Source: Mycobacterium persicum
GTDB lineage: Bacteria; Actinomycetota; Actinomycetes; Mycobacteriales; Mycobacteriaceae
Assembly: GCF_002086675.1 (NCBI RefSeq)
Contig: NZ_MVIF01000043.1
Coordinates: forward strand, 1-43,408
DNA: 43,408 bases
Reading direction: 5' to 3'
Part shown: positions 24,690 through 32,541 of the stretch, piece by piece
How positions within the stretch are numbered: position 1 is the stretch's first letter
How the letters are laid out: the number at the start of each line of letters is the position of its first letter
Notes under the pieces: generated by a model
Told to the model about the DNA's origin: nothing
What the model saw: the letters and a program-made list of their open reading frames with translations, nothing else
Database searches by the model: none
Position numbers and translations under genes: made by a program

Positions 24690-25838
24690 TCACGTTGCGC
24701 TGCTGGCCGCGCGCTCGACCGCCGGCGCCCACTTTTCTTCGATGCGGCCGAGGCGCCATACCAGCAGAGCGACGGCCCAGGTGACCACGAACATGGCGAC
24801 GACCGCGAAGCCCACCACGTTCAGGTCCAATCCGGCGATCCACCTCCAGAACGGGCCCCGCCAGCCGAATTCGTCGGCGACGAGGCCGAGCAGTTCGACG
24901 CTGCCGATCAGCAACGCGACCGCTACCGACAGTGCGGTGATGGTGATGTTGTAGTAGATCTTGCGCACCGGATTGGAGAATGCCCAGCCGTAGGCGAAGT
25001 TCATGAACGAACCGTCGATGGTGTCCAGCAGGCACATGCCCGCGGTGAACAACACCGGCAGGCACAGGATGGCGTACCAGGGCAACCCGGCTGCCGCGCT
25101 GGTGCTCGCCAGTACCAGCAGCGCGATTTCGGTGGCGGTGTCGAAGCCCAGCCCGAACAGCAACCCCACCGGATACATATGCCAGGACTTGGTAATCGCC
25201 TTGGTGAACCGCCCGAGGAATCGGTTGATCAGTCCTCGGCTGTCCAGCTGCTGCTCCAGCTCGGCTTCATTGAACTCGCCACGACGCAACCGGGCGAACA
25301 CCCGCAGGATGCCGGCCAGGACAATGACGTTGAGCACGGCGATCAGATACAGGAACACTCCGGACACGCCGGTGCCGATCAGGCCGGTGTAGTGGTGCAA
25401 CGACGACGAATCTTGCCGAACCGGTCCGACGATGGTCTTGACTCCGGTCGCCAGTAATACCGCCAGAGCGAAGACGACGGTGGAGTGGCCCAGCGAGAAG
25501 AAGAACCCCGCGGCCAGCGGCCGCTGCCCGTCGTTCATCAGCTTGCGGGTGGTGTTGTCGATGGCGGCGATGTGGTCGGCATCGAAAGCGTGCCGCATGC
25601 CGAGCATGTATGCAGTCAAGCCGATGCCAATGCCAAATGCCTTGCCGCCCAAGGCAAGTTGTGCGGGCTCCACCAAGGCGACGAGGGTGATCCAACCAAC
25701 CAGGTGCAGTGCGACGATGACGGCCAACATCGATCCCAGGCGCCACCACTCCGCTGGCGCCAGTACGCCGAGCACCCGGGAAAAACCTGTCAACTGTGAG
25801 GGATGTGACGGGCCCCGGTCGAGTTCGCTACGGGCCAT
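24690..25838 (-). CDS. nicT: Nickel/cobalt permease NicT (NiCoT family)
   Basis: 382 residues, ATG 25838 after AAGGACCAAC. It has the NiCoT signature RHAFDADHIAAIDNTTRKLM in the second membrane helix, LGHSTVVF and GLGFDTATEI in later helices, and about eight membrane segments. It imports Ni2+ (and possibly Co2+) across the inner membrane. M. tuberculosis Rv2856 is its counterpart. Its gene is followed downstream on the same strand by the PE/PPE pair and the hydrogenase operon, which consumes nickel, while the cobalamin genes at 34-39 kb consume cobalt. Its promoter has a Nur-like box. Confidence 0.96.
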   Translation of the reverse strand: MARSELDRGPSHPSQLTGFSRVLGVLAPAEWWRLGSMLAVIVALHLVGWITLVALVEPAQLALGGKAFGIGIGLTAYMLGMRHAFDADHIAAIDNTTRKLMNDGQRPLAAGFFFSLGHSTVVFALAVLLATGVKTIVGPVRQDSSSLHHYTGLIGTGVSGVFLYLIAVLNVIVLAGILRVFARLRRGEFNEAELEQQLDSRGLINRFLGRFTKAITKSWHMYPVGLLFGLGFDTATEIALLVLASTSAAAGLPWYAILCLPVLFTAGMCLLDTIDGSFMNFAYGWAFSNPVRKIYYNITITALSVAVALLIGSVELLGLVADEFGWRGPFWRWIAGLDLNVVGFAVVAMFVVTWAVALLVWRLGRIEEKWAPAVERAASSAT

Positions 25839-25877
25839 GTTGGTCCTTGCAACGGCGGGCGGAACGCAACAGGCACG

Positions 25878-25917
25878 ACTGTAGGTGTCGCCCCGCCTTA
25901 TTGCAAGTCACTTGCAG
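25878..25917 (-). promoter_or_regulatory. nicT promoter with Nur-type operator over the -35
   Basis: On the minus strand TTGCAA (25906-25901) and TACAGT (25883-25878) are separated by exactly 17 bases, a good sigma-A-type promoter. The -35 is one arm of TTGCAA-GTCAC-TTGCAG (25901-25917 on the plus strand), which agrees with the Nur box of Streptomyces (tTGCaa-N5-ttGCAA). A nickel-loaded Fur-type repressor bound there would block RNA polymerase. A Fur-family gene lies 0.9 kb away. Confidence 0.7.
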
Positions 25918-25956
25918 AAGCACCGGGGTGGTTGCCGGTGAAAAGCGCGGTGCGTG

Positions 25957-26337
25957 CTACGCGCTGGCTGCGCCGGTCCCAGATGCCGCGGCGCGGTGGT
26001 TGCGCCGGGCGGCGATGAACGCCGCCCAGGACTTCACCTCGGGGTGCTGCTTGAGGAGGGCACGTCGCTGGCGTTCTGTCATGCCGCCCCAGATCCCGTA
26101 TTCGACGCGGTTGTCGAGAGCATCGGCCGCGCACTCGAGAATCACCGGGCAGTTCCGGCAGATCGTCGCCGCTTCCCGCTGGGCGGCGCCGCGCACGAAC
26201 AATTCCTCCGGGTCGATGTCGCGGCACCGGGCTTTGGACACCCACGCGGCCCGGGCGTCGGCGTCCGAGCCGCAGGGAAGGCGGTGAACTGCAGTAATGG
26301 CGCCGGTTTGGGCGGCGTCGCTCCGGATTTTTGGCAC
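25957..26337 (-). CDS. WhiB4-like Fe-S regulatory protein (paralog)
   Basis: 126 residues from GTG 26337, with GGGGGA before it; the frame extends upstream to a TTG at 26409 but with no signal. Four Cys at 38, 60, 63 and 69 (C-x21-CxxC-x5-C) are the [4Fe-4S] ligands, and GIWGG (81-85) precedes a basic TERQRRALLKQ segment. The run WVSKARC...ELFVRGAAQR...CAADALDN closely resembles WhiB4 (Rv3681c), an O2- and redox-sensing protein. Its location differs from that of the usual whiB4 locus, so I infer an additional copy. It precedes nicT on the same strand and may link redox state to nickel or hydrogenase genes. Confidence 0.88.
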   Translation of the reverse strand: MPKIRSDAAQTGAITAVHRLPCGSDADARAAWVSKARCRDIDPEELFVRGAAQREAATICRNCPVILECAADALDNRVEYGIWGGMTERQRRALLKQHPEVKSWAAFIAARRNHRAAASGTGAASA

Positions 26338-26801
26338 GAGATTCCCCCAACGCTTGCGACCGGCGTCAACAGATGAACTTTTCGAACGGCCTGTTGTGCC
26401 CGCGACCAAGTGCGCGTCCGCGCCAGATTCGCCGACGACTCAACCCCTGTCATGCACGTCCCGCTGGTGCGGGGATAGAGCGGTGTCGAACAGGCGTTGT
26501 CGCGACACTATGAAAGGGCCGCAGGTAGCGCCTAGGGCCCATTGTCACCACCGGAGAGGCTTCAAATCCCTTGTGGCTGTGACCATCGTCCTTGCCTCGC
26601 GTCGGATCTGCCCCGCGGGCCCGGGTGCGCGGCCCCGCGAGATCGCCGGCCCCCGGCAGTCGGTGTCGGCATCGGGCCAAGCCGGGGCCGTGGTGGCGGT
26701 TCCGCCCGACGCGCGGGCGGTGTCGCGATCAGCTGACTCCTCGCCACCCCGAGCCGGACCGGATACTGGCGAACCCGGCCTTGCGGCGCGACACTGAACG
26801 G
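26338..26801. other. Divergent intergenic region between whiB-like and Fur-family genes
   Basis: About 460 bases, presumably holding both promoters. A palindrome TGTCGCGACA lies at 26498-26507, part of a longer inverted GTGTCG...CGACAC pair (26483-26508). No second Nur-type TTGCAA-N5-TTGCAA site was found here, so there is no sign of autoregulation by that site. Frames in this region are extensions of neighbours or shadows. Confidence 0.4.
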
Positions 26802-27335
26802 GTGACGTCAAAGCCGTCGGGCCTGGACCCGGCCGTCACTGAACGGATCGGTCGGCTCCTGCGTGCCCACGGCCTGCGGCGGATGCCCTCGCGGATTCAG
26901 GTGTTGGCCGTCCTCGAACCGGTCAACGGCCACCTGTCGGTGGCCGAGATTCATCAACGGCTGATCGCCTGCCTGCCCGCCGAGACCCAGCCGCCCGACC
27001 TGGCCACCGTCTACCGCACCGTGACCACCCTGGTCGACCAGGGAGTGTTGCACGCGTTGACCCTCGATGGCGGAGTAACCACCTACGGGCTGGCCACGGC
27101 GCCACACCACCATGCGGTGTGCACCCAGTGTGAGGCGATCATCGAAGTGCCCGCGCGGCAGCTGAGCTCGGCGCTGGAGCACGCGATGGCGGGCAGCTCG
27201 TTCGCGCTGTCGGAGCGGGCCGGTCTGACGTTGCGCGGTCTGTGCCCGGCGTGTCAGGACATCGTGCAGGATCTCGGCGACGCCACCGATCCGCGCCCTC
27301 CCCGGCGGCGCGATCCTGCGCAGCGCCGGCGCTGA
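26802..27335 (+). CDS. Fur-family metalloregulator, probable nickel-uptake regulator (Nur-like)
   Basis: 177 residues from GTG 26802; the frame is open further upstream without a better start. A winged helix (LRRMPSRIQVLAVL ... TVYRTVTTLVDQGV) precedes the metal-binding dimer domain with HHH (102-104) and two CxxC pairs (107/110, 148/151), as in Fur, Zur and Nur. The nearest transporter gene, nicT, carries a Nur-type box, which makes nickel the most likely signal. It is not the zinc regulator FurB by its flanking genes (none of smtB or the like). A basic, Pro-rich tail (PRPPRRRDPAQRRR) is unusual. Metal preference is inferred, not shown. Confidence 0.82.
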   Translation: MTSKPSGLDPAVTERIGRLLRAHGLRRMPSRIQVLAVLEPVNGHLSVAEIHQRLIACLPAETQPPDLATVYRTVTTLVDQGVLHALTLDGGVTTYGLATAPHHHAVCTQCEAIIEVPARQLSSALEHAMAGSSFALSERAGLTLRGLCPACQDIVQDLGDATDPRPPRRRDPAQRRR

Positions 27336-27337
27336 CG

Positions 27338-28717
27338 TCAGCGCAGGTTCAGCAATGCGTTTTCGACGACCTCGGGCAGCGCCGGGTGAATCCAGTACTG
27401 GCCGCGAGCCATTTGGGCTGCGGTGAGTCCGAAGCTCATCGCCTGGATCAGCGGCTGGATGATCGACGATGCTTGGTGGCCCATGATGTGAGCCCCCAGC
27501 AGGCGCCCGCTGCCGCGTTCGGCGATCAGCTTGAGGAACCCGGTGGTGTCTTCCATCGCCCAGCCATAACCGACGTCGCCGTAGTCCTGTATTGCGACGC
27601 AAATGTCGAAACCTCTTGCCACGGCTTCGTTTTCGGTCAATCCCACAGCAGCCAGCTGGGGATCGGTGAACACCGCCGCCGGTACGTAGCGATGGTCGGT
27701 AACGACCATCGACGCGGTATCGTCCCAGTCGCACAGCAGGTTATGTTGCACGACGCGGGCTTCGTGGTTGGCGACGTGCTTGAGCTGATAGGGCGACGAG
27801 ACATCACCGAGCGCGAAGACATTACGAGCGGAAGTCCTTTGGTATTCGTCGACCACCACCCGGTCGTCGGCCACGTCGACGCCGGCCCGGTCGGCGTCCA
27901 ACAGGTCGGCGTTGGACCTCCGGCCGGTCGCCACCAGCAGCAGATCCGCGTCGATGGTGGACCCGTCGTCGAGCGTGAGCGACAGGCCGGTTGCGCCATT
28001 TTCCCCGGCCACCACATTGCGATGGGTGCGCAGTTCCCATTTCGTCGACGCGATGCGGGTAAACCGTTCGCACAGCGTGTCGTCGCAATGCCGCAGCATG
28101 CAGCCGCCCCGGATCACCAAGGTGACGCGAACCCCGAACGCCGAGAAGACATGCGCGAATTCTGCTGCCACAAAACCACTTCCGACGATCACCAGATGCT
28201 TCGGCAACTCGGTGATGCGCATGACGGTGTCGCTGGTGTGGTACCTGACGCCGCAGGCCAGGATCGCCGGCGGAATCACCGGCCGCGAGCCGGCCGCGAC
28301 CACCACCTGATCGGCGGTGAACTCGTCACCACCGTCGGTGCGCAACAGATAGCGCCCGTCGGCCTGGACACCGCCGAACCGGGTATGGGCGGGGTACACG
28401 TCGATGTTGCGCGCCGAGCGCCGATACTGCTCGCCGCCCATCGCGATCGGATCGATGCGCCCGAATACCCGGGAGACGATATCGTCCCAGCGCACCCCGT
28501 CGATGTGCGCGTCGACGCCGTACCGGCTGGCACCGCGGATGGTCTTGGCCACGTCTGCGGCGTAGACGAACATCTTGGTCGGTAGGCACCCGACGTTGAG
28601 GCAGGTGCCGCCGAAGGTGCCCTGCTCGCAGATCGCCACCCGTTTGTGCGCATAACGGTCGTCGAGAATGCTGTTGCCCGAACCGGTTCCGATGATCGCC
28701 AGGTCGTAGGTTTCCAT
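27338..28717 (-). CDS. mtr: Mycothione reductase Mtr
   Basis: 459 residues from ATG 28717 (METYDLAIIGTGSGNSIL), the length and N-terminus of the M. tuberculosis enzyme (Rv2855). A FAD-binding GTGSGN, the redox disulphide in GGTCLNVGCLPTKM, an NADPH-binding GSGFVAAEFA, and the C-terminal HPALPEVVENA catalytic His-Glu region are seen. It reduces mycothiol disulphide with NADPH, keeping the thiol buffer reduced. It is convergent with the Fur-family gene (two bases apart) and follows the hydrolase gene by eight bases, so the two form an operon. Confidence 0.97.
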   Translation of the reverse strand: METYDLAIIGTGSGNSILDDRYAHKRVAICEQGTFGGTCLNVGCLPTKMFVYAADVAKTIRGASRYGVDAHIDGVRWDDIVSRVFGRIDPIAMGGEQYRRSARNIDVYPAHTRFGGVQADGRYLLRTDGGDEFTADQVVVAAGSRPVIPPAILACGVRYHTSDTVMRITELPKHLVIVGSGFVAAEFAHVFSAFGVRVTLVIRGGCMLRHCDDTLCERFTRIASTKWELRTHRNVVAGENGATGLSLTLDDGSTIDADLLLVATGRRSNADLLDADRAGVDVADDRVVVDEYQRTSARNVFALGDVSSPYQLKHVANHEARVVQHNLLCDWDDTASMVVTDHRYVPAAVFTDPQLAAVGLTENEAVARGFDICVAIQDYGDVGYGWAMEDTTGFLKLIAERGSGRLLGAHIMGHQASSIIQPLIQAMSFGLTAAQMARGQYWIHPALPEVVENALLNLR

Positions 28718-28725
28718 TGAGGCGC

Positions 28726-29742
28726 TCACCCTTTCCCCGACGATGCCGAGGCGCCGGCGTCATCCAGTGTGCTGAGGTAGTGGTCCAACCAGTTGTCCAG
28801 GTGGCGATAGGCTAGCCGGCGCGGCTCCGGCAGCGACAAGAACACGTCGTGTTTGGCGTCCGGCACTGGAATGATGGTGCTGCGGTTGCCGATACAACCC
28901 GCCCAGCGTGCGATATGGGTGACGTCGAGCACCGCGTCGCCGCGTTGCAGGGCTGCCGGATCGGCGTTTTCGCGCACGGTGTGATCGGAACGAAGGATCA
29001 GGTTGGGCACACCGACGTCGAGCCCGCGATGTAGCCGTGCCTGGCCGCGACGGGTGGCATGGACCCAGCCAAAGGTGATCGGGAAGCCGCCCACGGGCTT
29101 CCACTGCAGGTTGTAGTCGAACTCACCGTCATAGTCGCGGTGCAGGGTGGTGCCGTATCCGCTCTCACGCGGTAGCCGGATCACCCTCTTGGGCCGCATC
29201 CGCGAGACGGCGGCGACCGCAGCCGCGGTGAGGCCCGAACGCAGGATCGCCGGCCCGTGCAGGTCGAGGAAGGGGCTGTTGAGTACCAGGCCACCGACCG
29301 CCGCGTGCGCTGTCGTGCTGCCCCGGCGCAACCGGTCCAGCCACAGCGAGACGATCAGCCCGCCGGCGGAATGTGCGTACACCAGAATCCGGGCGGTCCG
29401 CGTTTGCTCGCCGATGATCCGCAGGGCGTGCTCGAGTTCGGCGTCATAGTGAGCCAGATCGGTGGTGAAGTGCGGGGTCTGGCCGCCCTGGCGGGAGCGG
29501 CCGCACTTGCGGAGGTCCAGCGCATAAAAGGCGAAGCCGCGGCGCGCGAAGTGATCGGCCAGTTCGGTGTGGAAGAAGTAGTCGGTGTAGCCGTGCACGG
29601 CCAGGACAGCGTGATCGGTCTGGACGGGATCTCCGCGGCGGATCAGGGTCGCGACGACGTCGCCTTCACCGTCGGGGTCCGGTCCGAGCGGGATCGGGTG
29701 CTGCCAATAGCCGGGCAGGACGTCGGGCATCCAGCCAGTCAC
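28726..29742 (-). CDS. Alpha/beta hydrolase, lysophospholipase/monoglyceride-lipase-like (Rv2854-like)
   Basis: 338 residues from GTG 29742 (an ATG lies four codons inside). An alpha/beta-hydrolase fold: HGYTDYFFHTELADHFARRG with the oxyanion start, nucleophile elbow AHSAGG (Ser), and DAKHDVFLS as the His motif near the end. Esterase or lysophospholipase activity is likely; the substrate is unknown. Located immediately upstream of mtr in the same order as in M. tuberculosis (Rv2854-Rv2855). Confidence 0.9.
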   Translation of the reverse strand: MTGWMPDVLPGYWQHPIPLGPDPDGEGDVVATLIRRGDPVQTDHAVLAVHGYTDYFFHTELADHFARRGFAFYALDLRKCGRSRQGGQTPHFTTDLAHYDAELEHALRIIGEQTRTARILVYAHSAGGLIVSLWLDRLRRGSTTAHAAVGGLVLNSPFLDLHGPAILRSGLTAAAVAAVSRMRPKRVIRLPRESGYGTTLHRDYDGEFDYNLQWKPVGGFPITFGWVHATRRGQARLHRGLDVGVPNLILRSDHTVRENADPAALQRGDAVLDVTHIARWAGCIGNRSTIIPVPDAKHDVFLSLPEPRRLAYRHLDNWLDHYLSTLDDAGASASSGKG

Positions 29743-29756
29743 GGGGTCAGCTTAGA

Positions 29757-30561
29757 GCGTGGTCGGCCGAGATGTCGTGTGGCGCTGGACGGGACGGCGC
29801 GCCGGAGTTGCCCTCGCAGGTTGCTCCGGTCCCGGCCGCTCCGCACGCACCAGCCGCCGATACCGCCGCTGCCGCCCGCCCCACCATCGCCGGCCGTTCC
29901 CGGCATCCGCGGCACTCCCGTTCCGGCCGGGACCTGCGGAGGCTTTGCCGAACCGGTGGTGACCTCGGCTTGGCCGCCGCTGCCGGCGATTCCGCCGGAA
30001 CCGAACCACCGGGCGTTGTCAGTTCCCCGCTCCCGGCGCTGCCACTGTTGACGTCGGGTCACCGCGGCCCCGCCGTGCCGCCGGCTTCGCCCGATGCCAT
30101 CGAGCGCCCGCCGGAGCCGCCGGTGCCGCCGGCCGCGCTGATTTTCCCCCGCGGTTGCCGATCAACCCCGCGCGGCCGCCCGCGCCGGTGGCCTGGATAG
30201 GCCCGCCGCCTGGCGGTTTCGTCGGCGCCCTTACCCTTCAACGGCCGCCCCAATCAGCGCCCGGTGGGTGCGTTGACCGCGCCGAGCAGCTGCTGCTGAC
30301 GAAGCGGCAACGGCGAGGGGCTCGTGCTTTCAGCGCTGGCATAGGCGCCTGCACCGGCGGCCAGGTTTGCATGGGCTGGTTGTCGAACGTCGTCGCCTGA
30401 TCGGCCCTGGCCGGGTGCGTCACACGGCGGCGCGATGGCGGCCGAACTTCGTCAGCGCCGGCCGTGACCAGCTCCGTCGTTCGGGCCGCCTCCTCGGCGT
30501 TGGCGGCGGTGATCACCGACCCGATACTGGCGACGTCTCTTGCAGCGGCGTGACAATCACT
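29757..30561 (-). pseudogene. Decayed PE_PGRS gene (position of PE_PGRS48)
   Basis: On the minus strand a PE domain can be followed through frame changes: DVASIGSVITAANA (near 30520), AGADEV, ATTFDNQ, then AGAYASAESTS and LLGAVNAPTG (30270-30350), a stop, and remnants of LGRPLIG. Below it come Gly-rich pieces (GGAGGSGGIGG, GGTGGSGG) in different frames down to about 29757. In M. tuberculosis a PE_PGRS gene (Rv2853) lies at this place next to Rv2854. I infer that the ortholog has degraded by several small indels. Ends are approximate. Confidence 0.75.
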
Positions 30562-31042
30562 TCCGCCGCGGCCGTCGGACCGACGGTTACGGCCAGCTCA
30601 ACCGCGTGGTACAAGCGATGCCCTTTCCAAAAGTATTGGAGGTCAAGTGTTTTGGCTCATCTGGCGGAGTTGCGGTGCTACCGCGCCGCCTGTTCGTTGG
30701 TGGGTTATGCGGGGAGCTGGCCCGGAGTGCGGGCAAATCCCGGTATGCCGGCAACCTCGTGGTAGATCTTTCGATCCCTGCGCAGACCGGGACGCCGGGT
30801 AACGGTATGTCCTCCAAAATTCTTGCAGCGCAATGGCTTTCACGCGATCGAGGTCGCACCACGGCTTGGCGGCACGGGCCACGTCGTCACCGCATTGATC
30901 ATCATTCGCAGCTTAGCTACGATCCGCTTACCGATCCGGTGAAAGGCGTGACATGCGAGGCATCTGGCTTCTCCCGGCGTTTGTTGCCGCATACTCCCGG
31001 CTTGCCGTTTTCAAGGCCAGTCCTGCCGGGACCGAGGGCGGC
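30562..31042. other. Intergenic region upstream of the cupin gene, no gene recognised
   Basis: About 480 bases between the PE_PGRS relic and the cupin gene. Some plus-strand frame is open, but without a start, motif or family likeness. A minus-strand frame at 30587-30862 likewise gives nothing. It may contain fragments of former genes, as both neighbours are partly decayed. The cupin promoter should lie here. Confidence 0.4.
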
Positions 31043-31438
31043 ATGCGAATCTCCCGCAATAGTGATCGCCCGGCTGGTCCCGGACCGCAGAAATACTTCA
31101 CCGGCGACGTCATCATGAAGCAGTTGTTCGGGCCGGTGGGCTCCTCGAACACGTTGGGTGGACAGATGACCTTCACCGCCTGTGCCCGGACCCTCTGGCA
31201 CACTCATCCCGCCGGACAAACGCTGATCGTCACCTCCGGCACCGGTTGGGTGCAGGAATGGGGTGGCGCCAAACAGGAGATCCATGCGGGTGATGTGGTG
31301 TGGACCCCGCCGGGCGTCAAGCACTGGCATGGAGCCACCACCAGCGGCGAGATGACCCACATCGCCATCCAAGACATGGTCGACGGGCGCTTCATCGACT
31401 GCATGGAGCAGGTGAGTGACGAGCATTATCTGGGCTGA
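31043..31438 (+). CDS. Cupin-domain protein
   Basis: 131 residues from ATG 31043, after GAGGG; a longer frame starts at 30953 but its added part is not cupin-like. The metal-binding beta-barrel shows [17 protein letters not shown] (two His) and [15 protein letters not shown] (third His and Glu-like region). The family includes (R)-mandelonitrile lyases and many small-molecule-binding proteins of unknown role; activity cannot be assigned. A decayed second copy follows immediately. The cupin gene is not a member of this locus in M. tuberculosis as recalled. Confidence 0.85.
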   Translation: MRISRNSDRPAGPGPQKYFTGDVIMKQLFGPVGSSNTLGGQMTFTACARTLWHTHPAGQTLIVTSGTGWVQEWGGAKQEIHAGDVVWTPPGVKHWHGATTSGEMTHIAIQDMVDGRFIDCMEQVSDEHYLG

Positions 31439-31498
31439 TGTAGTTCGCGAACGAGTTGCTGCTCGCCACCCAATCGCTATCTGGCGGTAAGCAACCGG

Positions 31499-31860
31499 CT
31501 ACAGCAGACCCCGGATACCATTCTGGCTGAACACCTGCCCACTGGCACCGGCGGCACCCGCCGCGGTGGCCACCAGCTCACCTTCGCCGCGGGTGCCCGC
31601 CGTATATGGCGCACTCATCCGGCCGGGCAGACACTGATTGTCACCTCCATCACCGGCTGGGTGCAGCAACAGGGCGGCGTTAGGCAACACATCGATCCCG
31701 GCGATGTGATCTGGACGCCGCCGGGAGTCAAACACTGGCATGGAGCTACCCCAAGCGTTGAGATGACCCACATCTCTTTGATGGGGCCATTCAAGAGGAA
31801 GTCGATGGGCGCTTCGTCGACTGGCTCGAGAAGGTAAGCGACGAACAATATCTAACTTGA
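31499..31860 (+). pseudogene. Frameshifted second cupin gene
   Basis: Translated sequence [36 protein letters not shown] and [20 protein letters not shown] parallels the functional cupin at 31043. After MTHIS the frame shifts, and [23 protein letters not shown] with the final stop at 31860 is in another frame. The first His of the metal site (WHTH) is Arg (WRTH), and the N-terminal part lacks a start codon. A tandem duplication followed by decay is inferred. Left boundary is approximate. Confidence 0.8.
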
Positions 31861-31956
31861 TTAGCGGGTTGATCGCCTCTTGCTGTTCTACACTGGCGTC
31901 CGGTCCGCTTGTCTTTGGGATAACCGTCCAACCGCGCGAGGTGAGGATCACCGCTT

Positions 31957-32364
31957 GTGACTGTGTTCACCGACGTCGAGATCGACTATCTGGCCAGCCA
32001 GCGGCTCGGCAGGCTTGCGACGCTTGCCCCCAAAGGATCACCCCAGGTGCGGCCGGTCCGCTTCCAGTACAACGCGGAGCTGGACACCATCGACATCGGC
32101 GGACGCGCGATGGCCGGCAGCCGCAAGCTTCGCAACGTCGAGAACGATCCCAGGGTGTCCTTCGTCATCGATGACCTCGCCTCCATCGATCCGTGGCGCC
32201 CTCGAGGGATCGAGATTCGCGGGCGGGCCGAGGCGCTGTCGGTGGACGGCGCGCAGGAGGGAGCCGGCGGTGCAATGATTCGCGTTCATCCCCGGCGGAT
32301 CCTGGTGTGGGGACTGGATAGCGAATCCCCGGCTCTGCACGCACGCAACGTGACGAAAGACTGA
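31957..32364 (+). CDS. PPOX-class, probably F420-dependent oxidoreductase-like protein
   Basis: 135 residues, GTG 31957 giving MTVFTDVEIDYLASQRLGRLAT. It has the split beta-barrel pattern of the pyridoxamine-phosphate-oxidase superfamily in actinobacteria, with RLATLAPKGSPQVRPV at the start, NDPRVSFVIDD and GIEIRGRAEA later, and a C-terminal HPRRILVWGL. Many mycobacterial members bind F420 or FMN and reduce quinones or biliverdin. Here the cofactor cannot be decided by sequence alone. Confidence 0.82.
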   Translation: MTVFTDVEIDYLASQRLGRLATLAPKGSPQVRPVRFQYNAELDTIDIGGRAMAGSRKLRNVENDPRVSFVIDDLASIDPWRPRGIEIRGRAEALSVDGAQEGAGGAMIRVHPRRILVWGLDSESPALHARNVTKD

Positions 32365-32541
32365 CCAACCCGGCTAGCCGGACCGGCGCACGGCATTCCG
32401 GCGAACGTCGTGCGCGGCGATGAGTGCGTTTCCGGCCACGATGCCAGGTGGCTCCCGTCGCCGGACGGAGGGGACGTCGGTGAGCCCGGCCGTCGGGATA
32501 ACCTTGGGACCAGCACACCCGAGGGAAGGACCGACAATCCG

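Noticed and set aside
24366..25457. 363-residue plus-strand frame opposite nicT
   Set aside because: Composition (Gln, Gly, His, Asp rich) and lack of motifs mark it as the shadow of the NicT gene.
26498..26507. TGTCGCGACA as an operator of the Fur-family gene
   Set aside because: Short GC-rich palindromes are frequent here and it does not match a Fur, Zur or Nur site; kept only as a note in the intergenic entry.
30540..31118. 192-residue plus-strand frame overlapping the cupin start
   Set aside because: No motif, crosses the PE_PGRS relic and the cupin gene in another frame; not supported as a gene.
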